A DNA stretch of 54,855 nucleotides from Rhodoferax sp. (GCA_008015235.1 SSFF01000035.1:1-54855), one strand, 5' to 3'; positions 33,195 to 41,261 are shown, counted from the stretch's first letter. Program-made: numbers and translations. The notes: generated by a model from the sequence alone, not told the origin.

Positions 33195-34691
33195 TCAGTG
33201 GCTGGTGCCCTCAGAGCGTGTGATCTTGTTCCAGACGTTGTATTTGCCGATGGGCTTGCTCATGGGCAGGCGCTTCACCTCATGCAGCGTTTGCGCGTCG
33301 AAGATGATGAGGGCACCGTCGTTTTCCATCAGGCTCGCCAGGGCGTAGCGGCCGTCGCGGGTGAACTCCACATGGGCAAAGGTTTTGCCGGGTACCGGGC
33401 GCAGCTGGCCGGCAATTTCTAGCGTCTGCTTGTCGATGGCGATGAGCGTGTCCTTCGCGGTGGGGCTCATCATGGCGTCGGTAAACGCATAGCGCGACTT
33501 TTCATGGCTGCGCAGGAAGAAGCCTGGGCCCAGGGTCCTGACGCTGCCCACGGTGCGCCACGTTTGGGTGTCGATCAGGGTGATCAGGCCTTCCTTGAGG
33601 TTGGGCGTGGCCATGACGCGCTTGCCCTGCCAGTCGAAGGCAATGCCGCTTCCGAGGTGTGGCATGCCTGGGACGTCCAGGTCGGCCACCTTGGCACGCT
33701 GGTTCAGGTTGACCACCTGGCCCTTGCCGACGCCATTGCCGTCGGGGCGGGTGGCGCCGAACACATTGGCATAGCTGTCGTCAAAGTAGAAGTCGTCGAG
33801 GATGTCGTCGAGCACCGTGCGGGCCACGTTCACCGGCGCGCCCTTGGCGTAGGACAGTTCCCAGATTTCTGGCGTGTCCTTCATGGCTACGACAAAGCTG
33901 CTGCGCGGGGCGGCGTCGTACACGGCCGATACGCGGGAGGTCTTTCCACCCGCAGCGGCCATGGTCGGGATGGCGCGCACAAAGTTCAGGTCGGCGTCGA
34001 GCAGTACCAGGTTTTGCGGCAGGTAGTTGCCCACCATGACCCACTTGCCGTCGTTGGAAACGGCCACGTTGCGGGCGTTGATGCCGGCACGCACTTCGAC
34101 CACCGTGGTCAGGTTCCACAGGTCGTACTTGGAGACCCAACCGTCGCGCGAGCCGAAGTACACGTAGCGGCCATCGGGCGAATACTTGGGGCCGCCATGA
34201 AGGGCAAAGCGGGTGGCACTGCGGCCTATGGGCTCCAACTTGTCGCCGTCGAGCACGCTCACATGGTGGTCGCCAGCTTCCACCACCACAAACAGGTTCT
34301 TCGGGTCGGCCTGGAATATCGGCTTGTTGGGCAGGCTGCCGGGTGCATGGTGCACGATGCGTGACGCTTTGGTGTCTGCTTCGTCCCACTTGGGCGCGGG
34401 GCTGACCGGGGTGTATACATAGGCGGCCAAGGCCTGGATTTCCTCGGGCGAGAGGCGGTCGGCAAAGCCCTGCATCTGGGTGGCGATGCGGCCTTCCCGG
34501 ATGACGCGCAGGGCTTCAGGCTTGCGCAGGCGTTCCAGGTTTTCCGGCAGAAGGGCCGGGCCGAAGCCGCCCAGGCGGTCGGCGCCGTGGCAGCTGGCGC
34601 AGTGGGTCTGGAAATTGGTGGGGGCGTCAGCGGCCTGGGCTATGCCAGAAATGAGGGCTCCCAGGGCCAGCAAGGCAATCACGCGCTTCAT
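33195..34691 (-). CDS. nirN: Heme d1 biosynthesis c-type cytochrome (NirN)
   Basis: 498-aa periplasmic protein: Sec signal (VIALLALGALISGIAQA), a cytochrome c domain with CASCH (Cys31, Cys34, His35) and LGGFGPALLPENL, then an eight-bladed d1-type propeller (about 110-498). NirN binds heme d1 and is reported to catalyse the last oxidation step giving d1. I prefer NirN to the reductase NirS because the cytochrome domain wording and the length match NirN (~493 aa rather than ~568 for NirS), and the gene is last in a nir operon. Its ATG overlaps the nirJ stop (ATGA). Confidence 0.85.
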   Translation of the reverse strand: MKRVIALLALGALISGIAQAADAPTNFQTHCASCHGADRLGGFGPALLPENLERLRKPEALRVIREGRIATQMQGFADRLSPEEIQALAAYVYTPVSPAPKWDEADTKASRIVHHAPGSLPNKPIFQADPKNLFVVVEAGDHHVSVLDGDKLEPIGRSATRFALHGGPKYSPDGRYVYFGSRDGWVSKYDLWNLTTVVEVRAGINARNVAVSNDGKWVMVGNYLPQNLVLLDADLNFVRAIPTMAAAGGKTSRVSAVYDAAPRSSFVVAMKDTPEIWELSYAKGAPVNVARTVLDDILDDFYFDDSYANVFGATRPDGNGVGKGQVVNLNQRAKVADLDVPGMPHLGSGIAFDWQGKRVMATPNLKEGLITLIDTQTWRTVGSVRTLGPGFFLRSHEKSRYAFTDAMMSPTAKDTLIAIDKQTLEIAGQLRPVPGKTFAHVEFTRDGRYALASLMENDGALIIFDAQTLHEVKRLPMSKPIGKYNVWNKITRSEGTSH

Positions 34692-35845
34692 GCGGTGACC
34701 TCGGTTTTCAGGCCGATCTCGGCGTCGGTGAGGTAGCAGCCCGGGTCTTCGGACCAGGCGTCGCCGGTGGTCTGGTGGGCGCGCACGCGGGTGTTGCCGT
34801 TGCACACGGCAAAGTAGGCGCATTCGCCGCAACGCCCACCCACGGTGCGCGGGCTGGCCTTGAGCCCGGCCATCAGCGGGTCGGTGGTATCGCTCCAGAT
34901 TTGCGAGAACGGGCGCTGGCGCACATTGCCCAGCTTGTGGTGCCACCACATGGTGTCGGGGTGCACGTCGCCGCGGTTGTCTATGTTGGAAATGTTCACA
35001 CCGCTGGAGTTTCCGCCCCATTGCTCCAGCTTGGCGCGCAGGTGCGGCACCGATTCGGGGAAGCGCTTCTGCGCCCAGTGCAGCAGGTAGACGCCGTCGG
35101 CGTCGTTGTTGCCGGTGACGATTTCCTTGTGGCCCGGCTCGGCGTTCCAGCGCAGCGCGGTGTCAAACAGCAGGTCCATGGCGTCGCGCGTGGTGCGGAA
35201 GTGGGCGTCGGTGTCGCGGTTTTTCTTGCCGCGGCCGGCGTAGTTCAGGTGCGAGAAATAGAACTTGTCCACGTTTTCCTGCTCGCAAAGGGTTATCAGG
35301 TTCGGCAGGTCGTGGGCGTTGTCCTGGGTCATGGTGTAGCGCAGGCCCACCTTCACATCGAGTGCCTGCAGGTGGCGCACGGCCGCCAGCGACAGGTCGA
35401 ACGCACCTTCCTTGCGGCGGAACAGGTCGTGGGTCTTGCCAATGCCGTCCAGGCTGATGCCGACGTAGTTGAAGCCCACGGCGGCAATCTTCTTGGCCAG
35501 GGGCGCGTCGATGAGTGTGCCGTTGGTGGACAGGCCCACGTAAAAACCCATGTCGCGGGCTTCGTTGGCAATGTCCAGAATGTCCGGGCGCAACAGCGGC
35601 TCGCCACCGGAGAGTATGAGCACCGGCACGCCATAGGCCTTGAGGTCCTTCATCACGGTGGACACCTCTTCGCGGCTCAGTTCACCGGCAAATTCCTTGT
35701 CGGTGGAGATGGAGTAGCAGTGCAGGCAGGTGAGGTTGCAGCGGCGAATCAGGTTCCAAATCACCACCGGGCCCTTGGGGCCACGGTAGGGCGTGATGGG
35801 CGTGGGGTTGGTGATCTCGCGCAGGTATTGGGAAATGCGGAACAT
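34688..35845 (-). CDS. nirJ: Heme d1 biosynthesis radical SAM protein
   Basis: 385-aa cytoplasmic radical-SAM enzyme that replaces propionate side chains with oxo groups on the d1 precursor. The [4Fe-4S]-SAM motif is RRCNLTCLHCYS (Cys36, Cys40, Cys43), with LILSGGEPLLRPD for SAM binding. A C-terminal cysteine set (CGECAYFAVC at 339-348 and Cys370) fits a SPASM-like second cluster. TGGAG precedes the ATG at 35845, 18 bp after nirH. The assignment rests on motifs plus the nir neighbours. Confidence 0.93.
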   Translation of the reverse strand: MFRISQYLREITNPTPITPYRGPKGPVVIWNLIRRCNLTCLHCYSISTDKEFAGELSREEVSTVMKDLKAYGVPVLILSGGEPLLRPDILDIANEARDMGFYVGLSTNGTLIDAPLAKKIAAVGFNYVGISLDGIGKTHDLFRRKEGAFDLSLAAVRHLQALDVKVGLRYTMTQDNAHDLPNLITLCEQENVDKFYFSHLNYAGRGKKNRDTDAHFRTTRDAMDLLFDTALRWNAEPGHKEIVTGNNDADGVYLLHWAQKRFPESVPHLRAKLEQWGGNSSGVNISNIDNRGDVHPDTMWWHHKLGNVRQRPFSQIWSDTTDPLMAGLKASPRTVGGRCGECAYFAVCNGNTRVRAHQTTGDAWSEDPGCYLTDAEIGLKTEVTA

Positions 35846-35863
35846 GGAGGGTCTCCAGAAAAA

Positions 35864-36352
35864 TCAATCACGCAGCCGCAGGCCTGTTTTCTTCAGGATG
35901 CGGGTGGAAAAAAGGATGTCGCGGGCACGGCAGTGGGTGCCCAGCAGGGCGGCAATGTGCTCAGCCTCCGCCAGCACTTCCTCGCGGCTGCTACCGTGCA
36001 GCATGGCAAACAGGTTGTAGGGCCAGTCGGGCAGGTGGCGCGGGCGGCGGTAGCAGTGGGTCACCGCGGGCAGTGCACCCACCAGTTCGCCCAGGCGGTC
36101 GATGTGGGCGTCGTCCACGTCCCACACGCTCATGCCGTTGGCCGCGTAGCCAATGGCGTAGTGGTTGGGCACGGCGCCAATGCGGCGGATGACGCCCCTG
36201 TCCAGCAAAGCCTGCAGGCGCTCGGTCACTGTGGATTCGGGCACGCCCAGCTGTTCGGCAAAGTGGGCGTAGGGGTGTGGCACCAGCGGCAGCCCAGCCT
36301 GGGTGGCGCGCACCAGTTGCTGGTCGAGGTCATTCAACTGAGTTTTTGTCAT
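35864..36352 (-). CDS. nirH: Siroheme decarboxylase subunit NirH (B-type)
   Basis: 162-aa AsnC/Lrp-like fold protein. The N-terminal winged helix (YAHFAEQLGVPESTVTERLQ) is followed by the decarboxylase half carrying HCYRRPRHLPDWPYNLFAML, the mark of the NirL/NirH (AhbB-like) type. With NirD, NirL and NirG it converts siroheme to didecarboxysiroheme. The start at 36352 overlaps the nirG stop (ATGA), so translation is coupled. Confidence 0.88.
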   Translation of the reverse strand: MTKTQLNDLDQQLVRATQAGLPLVPHPYAHFAEQLGVPESTVTERLQALLDRGVIRRIGAVPNHYAIGYAANGMSVWDVDDAHIDRLGELVGALPAVTHCYRRPRHLPDWPYNLFAMLHGSSREEVLAEAEHIAALLGTHCRARDILFSTRILKKTGLRLRD

Positions 36353-36807
36353 GCCCGTACCTGCAGTTTCATTTCCACGAAGTACTCTTTTTCCTTGGGG
36401 AAGGGGTACACGGGAAGGCCCGTGGCAGCTTCGATTGCTTTCACGGTAGCGCCAATCCCCTCGGGTGTGGACGTAGCCAGCACGAACCACATGTTGAGGC
36501 GGTGTTCACGGCGGTAGTTGTGTGCCACTTCGGCAAAAGCGTTTACCTGGGCCGTGACTTCTTCAAACCGGTCTTCCGGCACCTGCATGGCGGCCAGCAC
36601 AAAGGCACCGCCCATGCGCTCCACCTGGAACATGGGACCAAAACGGGTCAACACCTTGGTGTCGAGCAGGGCTTGCAGACGGGCCAGCAGTGTGGCCTCA
36701 TCAATGCCCAGCTGCGCGGCCACTTCGGCGTAAGGTGCGTGCGAGAGCGGAAAGCCGCCTTGCAGGCTGTTGATGATGGCGGTATCGAGGGTATCCATAA
36801 TGGTCAT
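36349..36807 (-). CDS. nirG: Siroheme decarboxylase subunit NirG (A-type)
   Basis: 152-aa AsnC-like protein with HNYRREHRLNMWFVLAT, the A-type (NirD/NirG, AhbA-like) active-site region. The start at 36807 overlaps the nirDL stop (ATGA); a second in-frame ATG at 36798 would remove three residues. It probably pairs with NirH as NirD pairs with NirL in the upstream fused protein. Confidence 0.88.
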   Translation of the reverse strand: MTIMDTLDTAIINSLQGGFPLSHAPYAEVAAQLGIDEATLLARLQALLDTKVLTRFGPMFQVERMGGAFVLAAMQVPEDRFEEVTAQVNAFAEVAHNYRREHRLNMWFVLATSTPEGIGATVKAIEAATGLPVYPFPKEKEYFVEMKLQVRA

Positions 36808-37799
36808 GCAGCCTGTGCCAGGCAAGGCGCGTAGCGGGCGCCTTGCTGCTTGAAGCGCTCGCGCGAGAACAGCACGGCGTGGGGGTAGTCCTGCAGCGCA
36901 AACCGTTCGCGCAGTTCGGCAATCTGCTGTTCCACCTGGGCGCGTTCACGCCCGTGCAGCATGCAAAAGAGGTTGTAGCGCCACTGGCCTTCCACGCGCG
37001 GGCGTCGGTAGCAAAGCGTGACCCCGGGGTGCTGGCCCAGGCGCTGGCCCAGTTCGGACACTAGCGCGTCGGGAATGTCGTGCACCACCATGGCGTTGGC
37101 GGTAAAGCCCAGCTCGTGGTGGCGCAATACCACGCCAAAGCGTTTGAGGGTGCCGTCCGCCAGCCAGTCGGCAATGCGCTGCAGCACGGCGTGCGGCGTG
37201 CTGCCCATACTCTGTGCCAGGGCCTCAAAAGGGTGCGGACACAGCGGCAGCCCGCTTTGCATGGCGCCGATCAAGGCGCGGTCTTGTTCTGTCAGGGGCG
37301 AGGGCGCTTGCTGGGCAGGGGCCGAGCGCGTCTTGGCGGCACCCGCGTGGAGCGAAAACCCCAGGTCGATGTGGTATTGCTCGACCAGCGGTAGACGCAG
37401 CACTGTGGTCTGGCACTCGGCTTCAATCGTGTCGAGCACACAGTTCAGCCGTTCCTGGGTGGGGGCGGCCACCACAAACCAGAGGTTGTAGACGTGTTCG
37501 CGCTCGTAATTGTGGTTGACCTCGGGGTGCGCGCTGACCTTGGCGGCGGCCTGCGTCAGCTGATCTGGCGGCACGCTGATGGCGGCCAGCAAACTGGCAC
37601 CGACGCGCTGCGGGGCAAACACCGGGCCTATGCGCGAAAGGCGACCTTCCTGTTGCCATTGCTGGTACTGCGCCAGCACCGCATCCGCGTCCAGGCCGGT
37701 TTGCTGTGCAATGGCGGCAAAGGGCGCGTCACACAGCGGGAAACCGTGCTGGTAGTCGTTGAGCAGCGCCAGGGTTGCCGGAGACGTGTGCAGTGGCAT
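36804..37799 (-). CDS. nirDL: Fused siroheme decarboxylase NirD-NirL
   Basis: 331-aa fusion of two AsnC-like decarboxylase modules. The first (about residues 1-155) is A-type with HNYEREHVYNLWFVVAA. The second (about 170-325) is B-type with LCYRRPRVEGQWRYNLFCML. An Ala/Pro/Ser-rich linker (GAAKTRSAPAQQAPSPL) joins them. Fused NirDL proteins are known in some denitrifiers, including Paracoccus. Together with NirG and NirH the operon therefore encodes two A-type and two B-type modules. It begins 2 bp after the nirF stop. Confidence 0.9.
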   Translation of the reverse strand: MPLHTSPATLALLNDYQHGFPLCDAPFAAIAQQTGLDADAVLAQYQQWQQEGRLSRIGPVFAPQRVGASLLAAISVPPDQLTQAAAKVSAHPEVNHNYEREHVYNLWFVVAAPTQERLNCVLDTIEAECQTTVLRLPLVEQYHIDLGFSLHAGAAKTRSAPAQQAPSPLTEQDRALIGAMQSGLPLCPHPFEALAQSMGSTPHAVLQRIADWLADGTLKRFGVVLRHHELGFTANAMVVHDIPDALVSELGQRLGQHPGVTLCYRRPRVEGQWRYNLFCMLHGRERAQVEQQIAELRERFALQDYPHAVLFSRERFKQQGARYAPCLAQAA

Positions 37800-37801
37800 C
37801 G

Positions 37802-39019
37802 TCAGAACCCGATGCGCGCGGCGCGCGAGGTGAAGAAGATGCCCGAGGGAGCGTTGGCCGGCATTTCGCTGATGACTTGCTTGCTGCGGGTGTTGTAGAG
37901 CACCACCTTGTTGTCATCGCGGCAGCTGATCCACACGGCCTCGCCGCGCGGCGTGAATTCCATGTGCAGCACCACCTGACCCGGCAGCAGGGTGTGGGTG
38001 ACCTTCTGGGTCAGGGTGTCGATGACCTGCAAGTGGCTGTTGTCGGGGTGGGCGAAGTTGACCCAGATTTCACGGCCGTCGGGGCGTGCCATGACGAACA
38101 CGGGCTGACCACGTACCGGGATGCGTCCGACTTCTTTCCAGCTGCGGGTGTCGACCACCAGCACCTCGTGGTGGCCGATGGCGGGCAGGTAGAGCTTGCC
38201 GTCGGCCTGTGCCCAACCGCGCAGGTGCGGCATCTTGTAGACCGGCAAAGGTTCTTTGCCACGTCCATAGCCGCCCAGCACCCGTTGCACTCCTTTTTCC
38301 GGTTGCCACAGGTCCAGCATGGCCAGTCCGTCTTCGCCGAACAGGCCTGCCAGGTAGTAGCGGCCGTCGGGGGTGATGAGGCCGTCGTACGGTTGCTTGC
38401 CCACATTTTTGTAGCGGGTAACGACCGGCTGGCGCGGGTTGACGGACATATCGGCCACCCAAATCTCGCCGGCTTCGAACAGCGCGAATACAAAGCCCAA
38501 GCCTGGGGCATCGGCCAAGCCCACGACCTTGGAGCTTTGCCCGGCGTCGCCATAGCGGGCTGGAATGTCGGCCACCAGCTCCAGCGTGGTGGCGTCGAAG
38601 ATGCGCACGCCGCCGGGTTCGTAGTTCTGCGCGGCCACAAAGCGGCCATCCTGCGACACGGCGCCACCAATGGAATTGCCAGCCTGCATGACGCGCTTGA
38701 CCAATTGCTGGGTCAGCAGGTCGACCTTGGACAAGCCGCCGTCGCGCCCAAAGACATAGGCGTAACGGCCATCGCGTGAAAACACCACGGAGGCATGTGA
38801 CAGGTCGCCCAGCCCCACAACGGTGCCGACGATGCTGCGTGCACTGGAGTCGACCACCTTGACCTGTCCAATGGCCCGCTCGATGACCACGCCCAAGTCG
38901 CCGGTACCACGCAGGATGGGCGCAGGGGTTTGGGCCGATGCGGGCAGTGCTTGCGCGGCCCAGGCGGCGCCCAGGCCTATTCCTGCGGAAACCCGGCTTG
39001 CAAACGTTCGACGATCCAT
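37802..39019 (-). CDS. nirF: Heme d1 biosynthesis protein NirF
   Basis: 405-aa periplasmic d1-propeller protein required for heme d1 formation. The N-terminal signal MDRRTFASRVSAGIGLGAAW has a twin-arginine-like RRTF, so export could be Tat rather than Sec. Propeller repeats recur (VVFSRDGRYAYVFGRDG; LITPDGRYYLAGLFGEDG). There is no CxxCH, unlike NirN. The start is inside nirC: the first 43 bp overlap it in another frame. No downstream ATG or GTG would keep the signal sequence, so the overlap is probably real. Confidence 0.9.
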   Translation of the reverse strand: MDRRTFASRVSAGIGLGAAWAAQALPASAQTPAPILRGTGDLGVVIERAIGQVKVVDSSARSIVGTVVGLGDLSHASVVFSRDGRYAYVFGRDGGLSKVDLLTQQLVKRVMQAGNSIGGAVSQDGRFVAAQNYEPGGVRIFDATTLELVADIPARYGDAGQSSKVVGLADAPGLGFVFALFEAGEIWVADMSVNPRQPVVTRYKNVGKQPYDGLITPDGRYYLAGLFGEDGLAMLDLWQPEKGVQRVLGGYGRGKEPLPVYKMPHLRGWAQADGKLYLPAIGHHEVLVVDTRSWKEVGRIPVRGQPVFVMARPDGREIWVNFAHPDNSHLQVIDTLTQKVTHTLLPGQVVLHMEFTPRGEAVWISCRDDNKVVLYNTRSKQVISEMPANAPSGIFFTSRAARIGF

Positions 39020-39303
39020 TGTGCTTCCTGTTCTGTGAGCAGGCCACGCCAGGGCGGCATGGCGGTTCCGGGGCGGCCATGCAGGATGGCGGCCACCAGG
39101 GATTCGGCTGGCTTGTCGGCCAGTGTGGCGGGTAGCAGTGGCGACCCCAGGCCGCCCTTGAGAGTCAGGCCATGGCAGGAGCCGCAGTCCTGTCGCACCA
39201 GGCGCACCAGGCGTTGTGCCTCAGGCCCGGACATTTCGGTGGCGACTGCACTTGGCACAGGCATTGCTAGTGCAATGGCAAGCCAGAGTTGTACGTGCTT
39301 CAT
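38977..39303 (-). CDS. nirC: Small periplasmic cytochrome c55X (NirC)
   Basis: 108-aa mono-heme c-type cytochrome with a Sec signal (VQLWLAIALAMPVPSAVA) and CGSCH (Cys40, Cys43, His44), then GGLGSPLLPATLADKP and a C-terminal helix. NirC is linked to heme d1 assembly or electron supply to NirS. I chose ATG 39303 over the in-frame ATG at 39324 because the FNR-type site would place transcription start near 39331, leaving almost no leader for the longer form. It is the first gene of the nirCFDLGHJN unit. Confidence 0.82.
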   Translation of the reverse strand: MKHVQLWLAIALAMPVPSAVATEMSGPEAQRLVRLVRQDCGSCHGLTLKGGLGSPLLPATLADKPAESLVAAILHGRPGTAMPPWRGLLTEQEAQWIVERLQAGFPQE

Positions 39304-39365
39304 GGGACGGTGCTGGGTGTTCATTCGCTTGGGTTGGATTCTTGGTCCAATACTTTGGTTTTACA

Positions 39366-39379
39366 TTGACTCAAGTCAA
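39366..39379. promoter_or_regulatory. FNR/DNR-type binding site shared by nirC and nirE
   Basis: TTGAC-TCAA-GTCAA fits the CRP/FNR-family consensus (TTGAT-N4-ATCAA and NNR/DNR variants). Taken as class II (centre at -41.5), it puts AAGAAT at the -10 position for nirC on the minus strand. On the plus strand TACAGT falls within 1 bp of the expected -10 for nirE. Predicted starts are about 39331 and 39415. One site could thus switch on both divergent units under low oxygen or nitric oxide. Confidence 0.75.
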
Positions 39380-39444
39380 TTTTGGGGCGGCACCCCTGGC
39401 GGTACAGTCTGGCTGTCCTTGGGACGATTGAACAAATTACTGAC

Positions 39445-40275
39445 ATGGTGAAACCTTTGAACGCATCCACCCCTGCAGCTGCTTTGCTTACCCCGGCCGT
39501 GGATTCGGCGTCATGGGGTCAGGTGAGTCTGGTCGGCGCAGGGCCTGGGGATGCGGAGCTTTTGACGATCAAGGCACTCAAACGCCTGCAGCAGGCCGAT
39601 GTCGTTGTATACGACAACCTGGTAGGAGAGGGGGTGCTGGCACTGATACCGCCGCATGTGGAGCGCATCTATGTGGGCAAGGAGTCTTCCAACCACACCG
39701 TGCCCCAAGACGAAATCACACTCATGTTGGTGCAACTGGCCCAACGCGGCAAGAAAGTGGTGCGCCTGAAAGGCGGTGACCCGTTCGTGTTTGGCCGCGG
39801 CGGTGAAGAGCTGGCCACGATTGCCGAGGCTGGCATCGCCGCCGAAGTGGTGCCGGGAATTACGGCGGCCTTGGGTGCCAGCGCCTATACCGGCATTCCC
39901 TTGACGCACCGCGACCATGCGCAAAGCTGCGTTTTCGTGACCGGCCACCGCAAGGACGGCACCTATTCGCTGGACTGGCCCATGCTGGCGCGTCCGAACC
40001 AGACCGTGGTGATCTACATGGGCGTGGGCTCGCTCTCGGGCATCGTGGACGAACTGGTGGCCCATGGTCGCAGCCCGCAAACGCCCGTGGCGCTGGTGCG
40101 CAACGCCACGCGCGACGACCAGACCACGGTGGTCGGTACGCTGGAAACCATCGTCGCTGTGGCGGCTGCGCACCATGTGAAGCCGCCAGCCCTGATTGTG
40201 ATTGGTGAGGTGGTGTCGCTGTACCAGGCGGCACAGGAACAGTCACTGCGCACGGCCACCCGCAGCTGGGCATAA
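39445..40275 (+). CDS. nirE: Uroporphyrinogen-III C-methyltransferase
   Basis: 276-aa SAM-dependent methyltransferase making precorrin-2, the entry to siroheme and heme d1. The SUMT family motifs are clear: VSLVGAGPGDAELLTIKA, VVYDNLVGEGVL, RLKGGDPFVFGRGGEE, VVPGITAALGASAYTGIPLT and IYMGVGSLSGIV. The location divergent from the nir operon with a shared FNR-type site supports nirE rather than cobA/cysG. A 20-residue N-terminal extension precedes the domain. ATG 39445 has no strong ribosome-binding site; earlier in-frame starts lie inside the promoter. Confidence 0.9.
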   Translation: MVKPLNASTPAAALLTPAVDSASWGQVSLVGAGPGDAELLTIKALKRLQQADVVVYDNLVGEGVLALIPPHVERIYVGKESSNHTVPQDEITLMLVQLAQRGKKVVRLKGGDPFVFGRGGEELATIAEAGIAAEVVPGITAALGASAYTGIPLTHRDHAQSCVFVTGHRKDGTYSLDWPMLARPNQTVVIYMGVGSLSGIVDELVAHGRSPQTPVALVRNATRDDQTTVVGTLETIVAVAAAHHVKPPALIVIGEVVSLYQAAQEQSLRTATRSWA

Positions 40276-40276
40276 A

Positions 40277-40300
40277 AAAAGCGCCTGGGTAGGCGCTTTT
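40277..40300. terminator. Bidirectional terminator between nirE and the FAH-family gene
   Basis: AAAAGCGCCT (40277-40286), loop GGGT, AGGCGCTTTT (40291-40300) form a perfect 10-bp stem. An A7 run on the left gives a U-run for minus-strand transcripts and TTTT on the right serves nirE, so both convergent genes can end here. Confidence 0.85.
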
Positions 40301-40321
40301 CTCTAAGACTTTGAACAAACG

Positions 40322-41176
40322 TCAGGCTGCAACCACCCGCTGCGTCTGCACGCCCAGACCGTCGATGCCAAGGCGCATGGTCTGGCCTGCTTGCAGGTAC
40401 ACCGGGGGCTTGTGCCCCATGCCCACGCCGGGTGGTGTGCCGGTGGCGATGACATCACCACTTTCCAGGCGCATGAAGCGACTCAGGTAGCTGATCAGGA
40501 ACGGGATGCGGTAGACCATGGTGGCGGTGTTGCCGCTTTGCATGCGCCGGTCGTCCACGTCCAGCCACATGGGCAACTGGTGCGGGTCGGCAATTTCGTC
40601 GGGTGTGACCAGCCAGGGGCCAATCGGGCCAAACGTGTCGCAGCCCTTGCCCTTGTCCCAGGTGCCGCTGCGCTCCAGCTGGTATTCCCGCTCGGAAATG
40701 TCATTAACCACGCAATAGCCGGCCACATGCGCCATGGCATCGGCCTCGTCGATGTAGCTGCCGCCCTGGCCGATGACCACGCCCAGCTCCACCTCCCAGT
40801 CGGTCTTGTGCGAGCCGCGTGGAATCTTCACGTCGTCGTCCGGGCCGTTGATGGCGCTGGTCCATTTGCCGAACACGATGGGTTCGGGCGGCACCTGCAT
40901 GCCAGCTTCGGCTGCATGGTCGGAGTAGTTCAGGCCAATGCAGATGAACTTGCCGACCCGGCCCACGCACGGGCCCAGGCGCAGCCCGGCTTGCGGGCTG
41001 CCGGGCACCAGCGGCAGCGCTGTCGGGTCCAGTGCCCGCAGTCGTGCCAGGGTGTCGGGCAGCAGGGCGCTGGCGGCCACGTCGTCCACATGCTGCTGCA
41101 AATCGCGCACCTGGCCCTGGCTGTCCAGCAGCCCTGGCTTCTCCTGTCCGGACAGACCCCAACGAACGAGTTTCAT
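40322..41176 (-). CDS. Fumarylacetoacetate hydrolase family protein
   Basis: 284 aa. The C-terminal catalytic domain shows FICIGLNYSDHAAEAG, IVFGKWTSAINGP, the metal-binding WEVELGVVIG (two Glu), VAGYCVVNDISEREYQ and TGTPPGVGMG. The family includes acylpyruvate hydrolases, 2-hydroxyhepta-2,4-diene-1,7-dioate isomerase and ureidoglycolate lyase-like enzymes, and the exact substrate cannot be set from sequence alone. It is transcribed in the same direction as upp, but a repeat copy separates the two. Confidence 0.92.
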   Translation of the reverse strand: MKLVRWGLSGQEKPGLLDSQGQVRDLQQHVDDVAASALLPDTLARLRALDPTALPLVPGSPQAGLRLGPCVGRVGKFICIGLNYSDHAAEAGMQVPPEPIVFGKWTSAINGPDDDVKIPRGSHKTDWEVELGVVIGQGGSYIDEADAMAHVAGYCVVNDISEREYQLERSGTWDKGKGCDTFGPIGPWLVTPDEIADPHQLPMWLDVDDRRMQSGNTATMVYRIPFLISYLSRFMRLESGDVIATGTPPGVGMGHKPPVYLQAGQTMRLGIDGLGVQTQRVVAA

Positions 41177-41191
41177 CGAAAGACCTTTGAG

Positions 41192-41250
41192 TTGCTATAA
41201 AAAACGGAGCTGTTTACGCAATCTATATGCGGGCTGGAGACCGATTTGAC
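41192..41250 (-). repeat. Dispersed ~57-bp repeat, copy F (intergenic)
   Basis: TTGCTATAAAAAACGGAGCT at the left and ATATGCGGGCTGGAGACCGA near the right. Its reverse complement aligns along its length with copy D and, at both ends, with the coding copies in aceF and lpd. It fills the gap between the upp stop and the FAH-family start. Confidence 0.85.
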
Positions 41251-41261
41251 CTATAAGTCGC

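Noticed and set aside
33195..34691. Cytochrome cd1 nitrite reductase (NirS)
   Set aside because: Length (498 aa) and the cytochrome-c domain wording fit NirN better than NirS, and the gene is last in the operon. An active-site histidine comparison would settle it.
34775..36517. Plus-strand open frame (580 codons) opposite nirJ, nirH and part of nirG
   Set aside because: Shadow of well-identified nir genes with ATGA-coupled starts on the minus strand.
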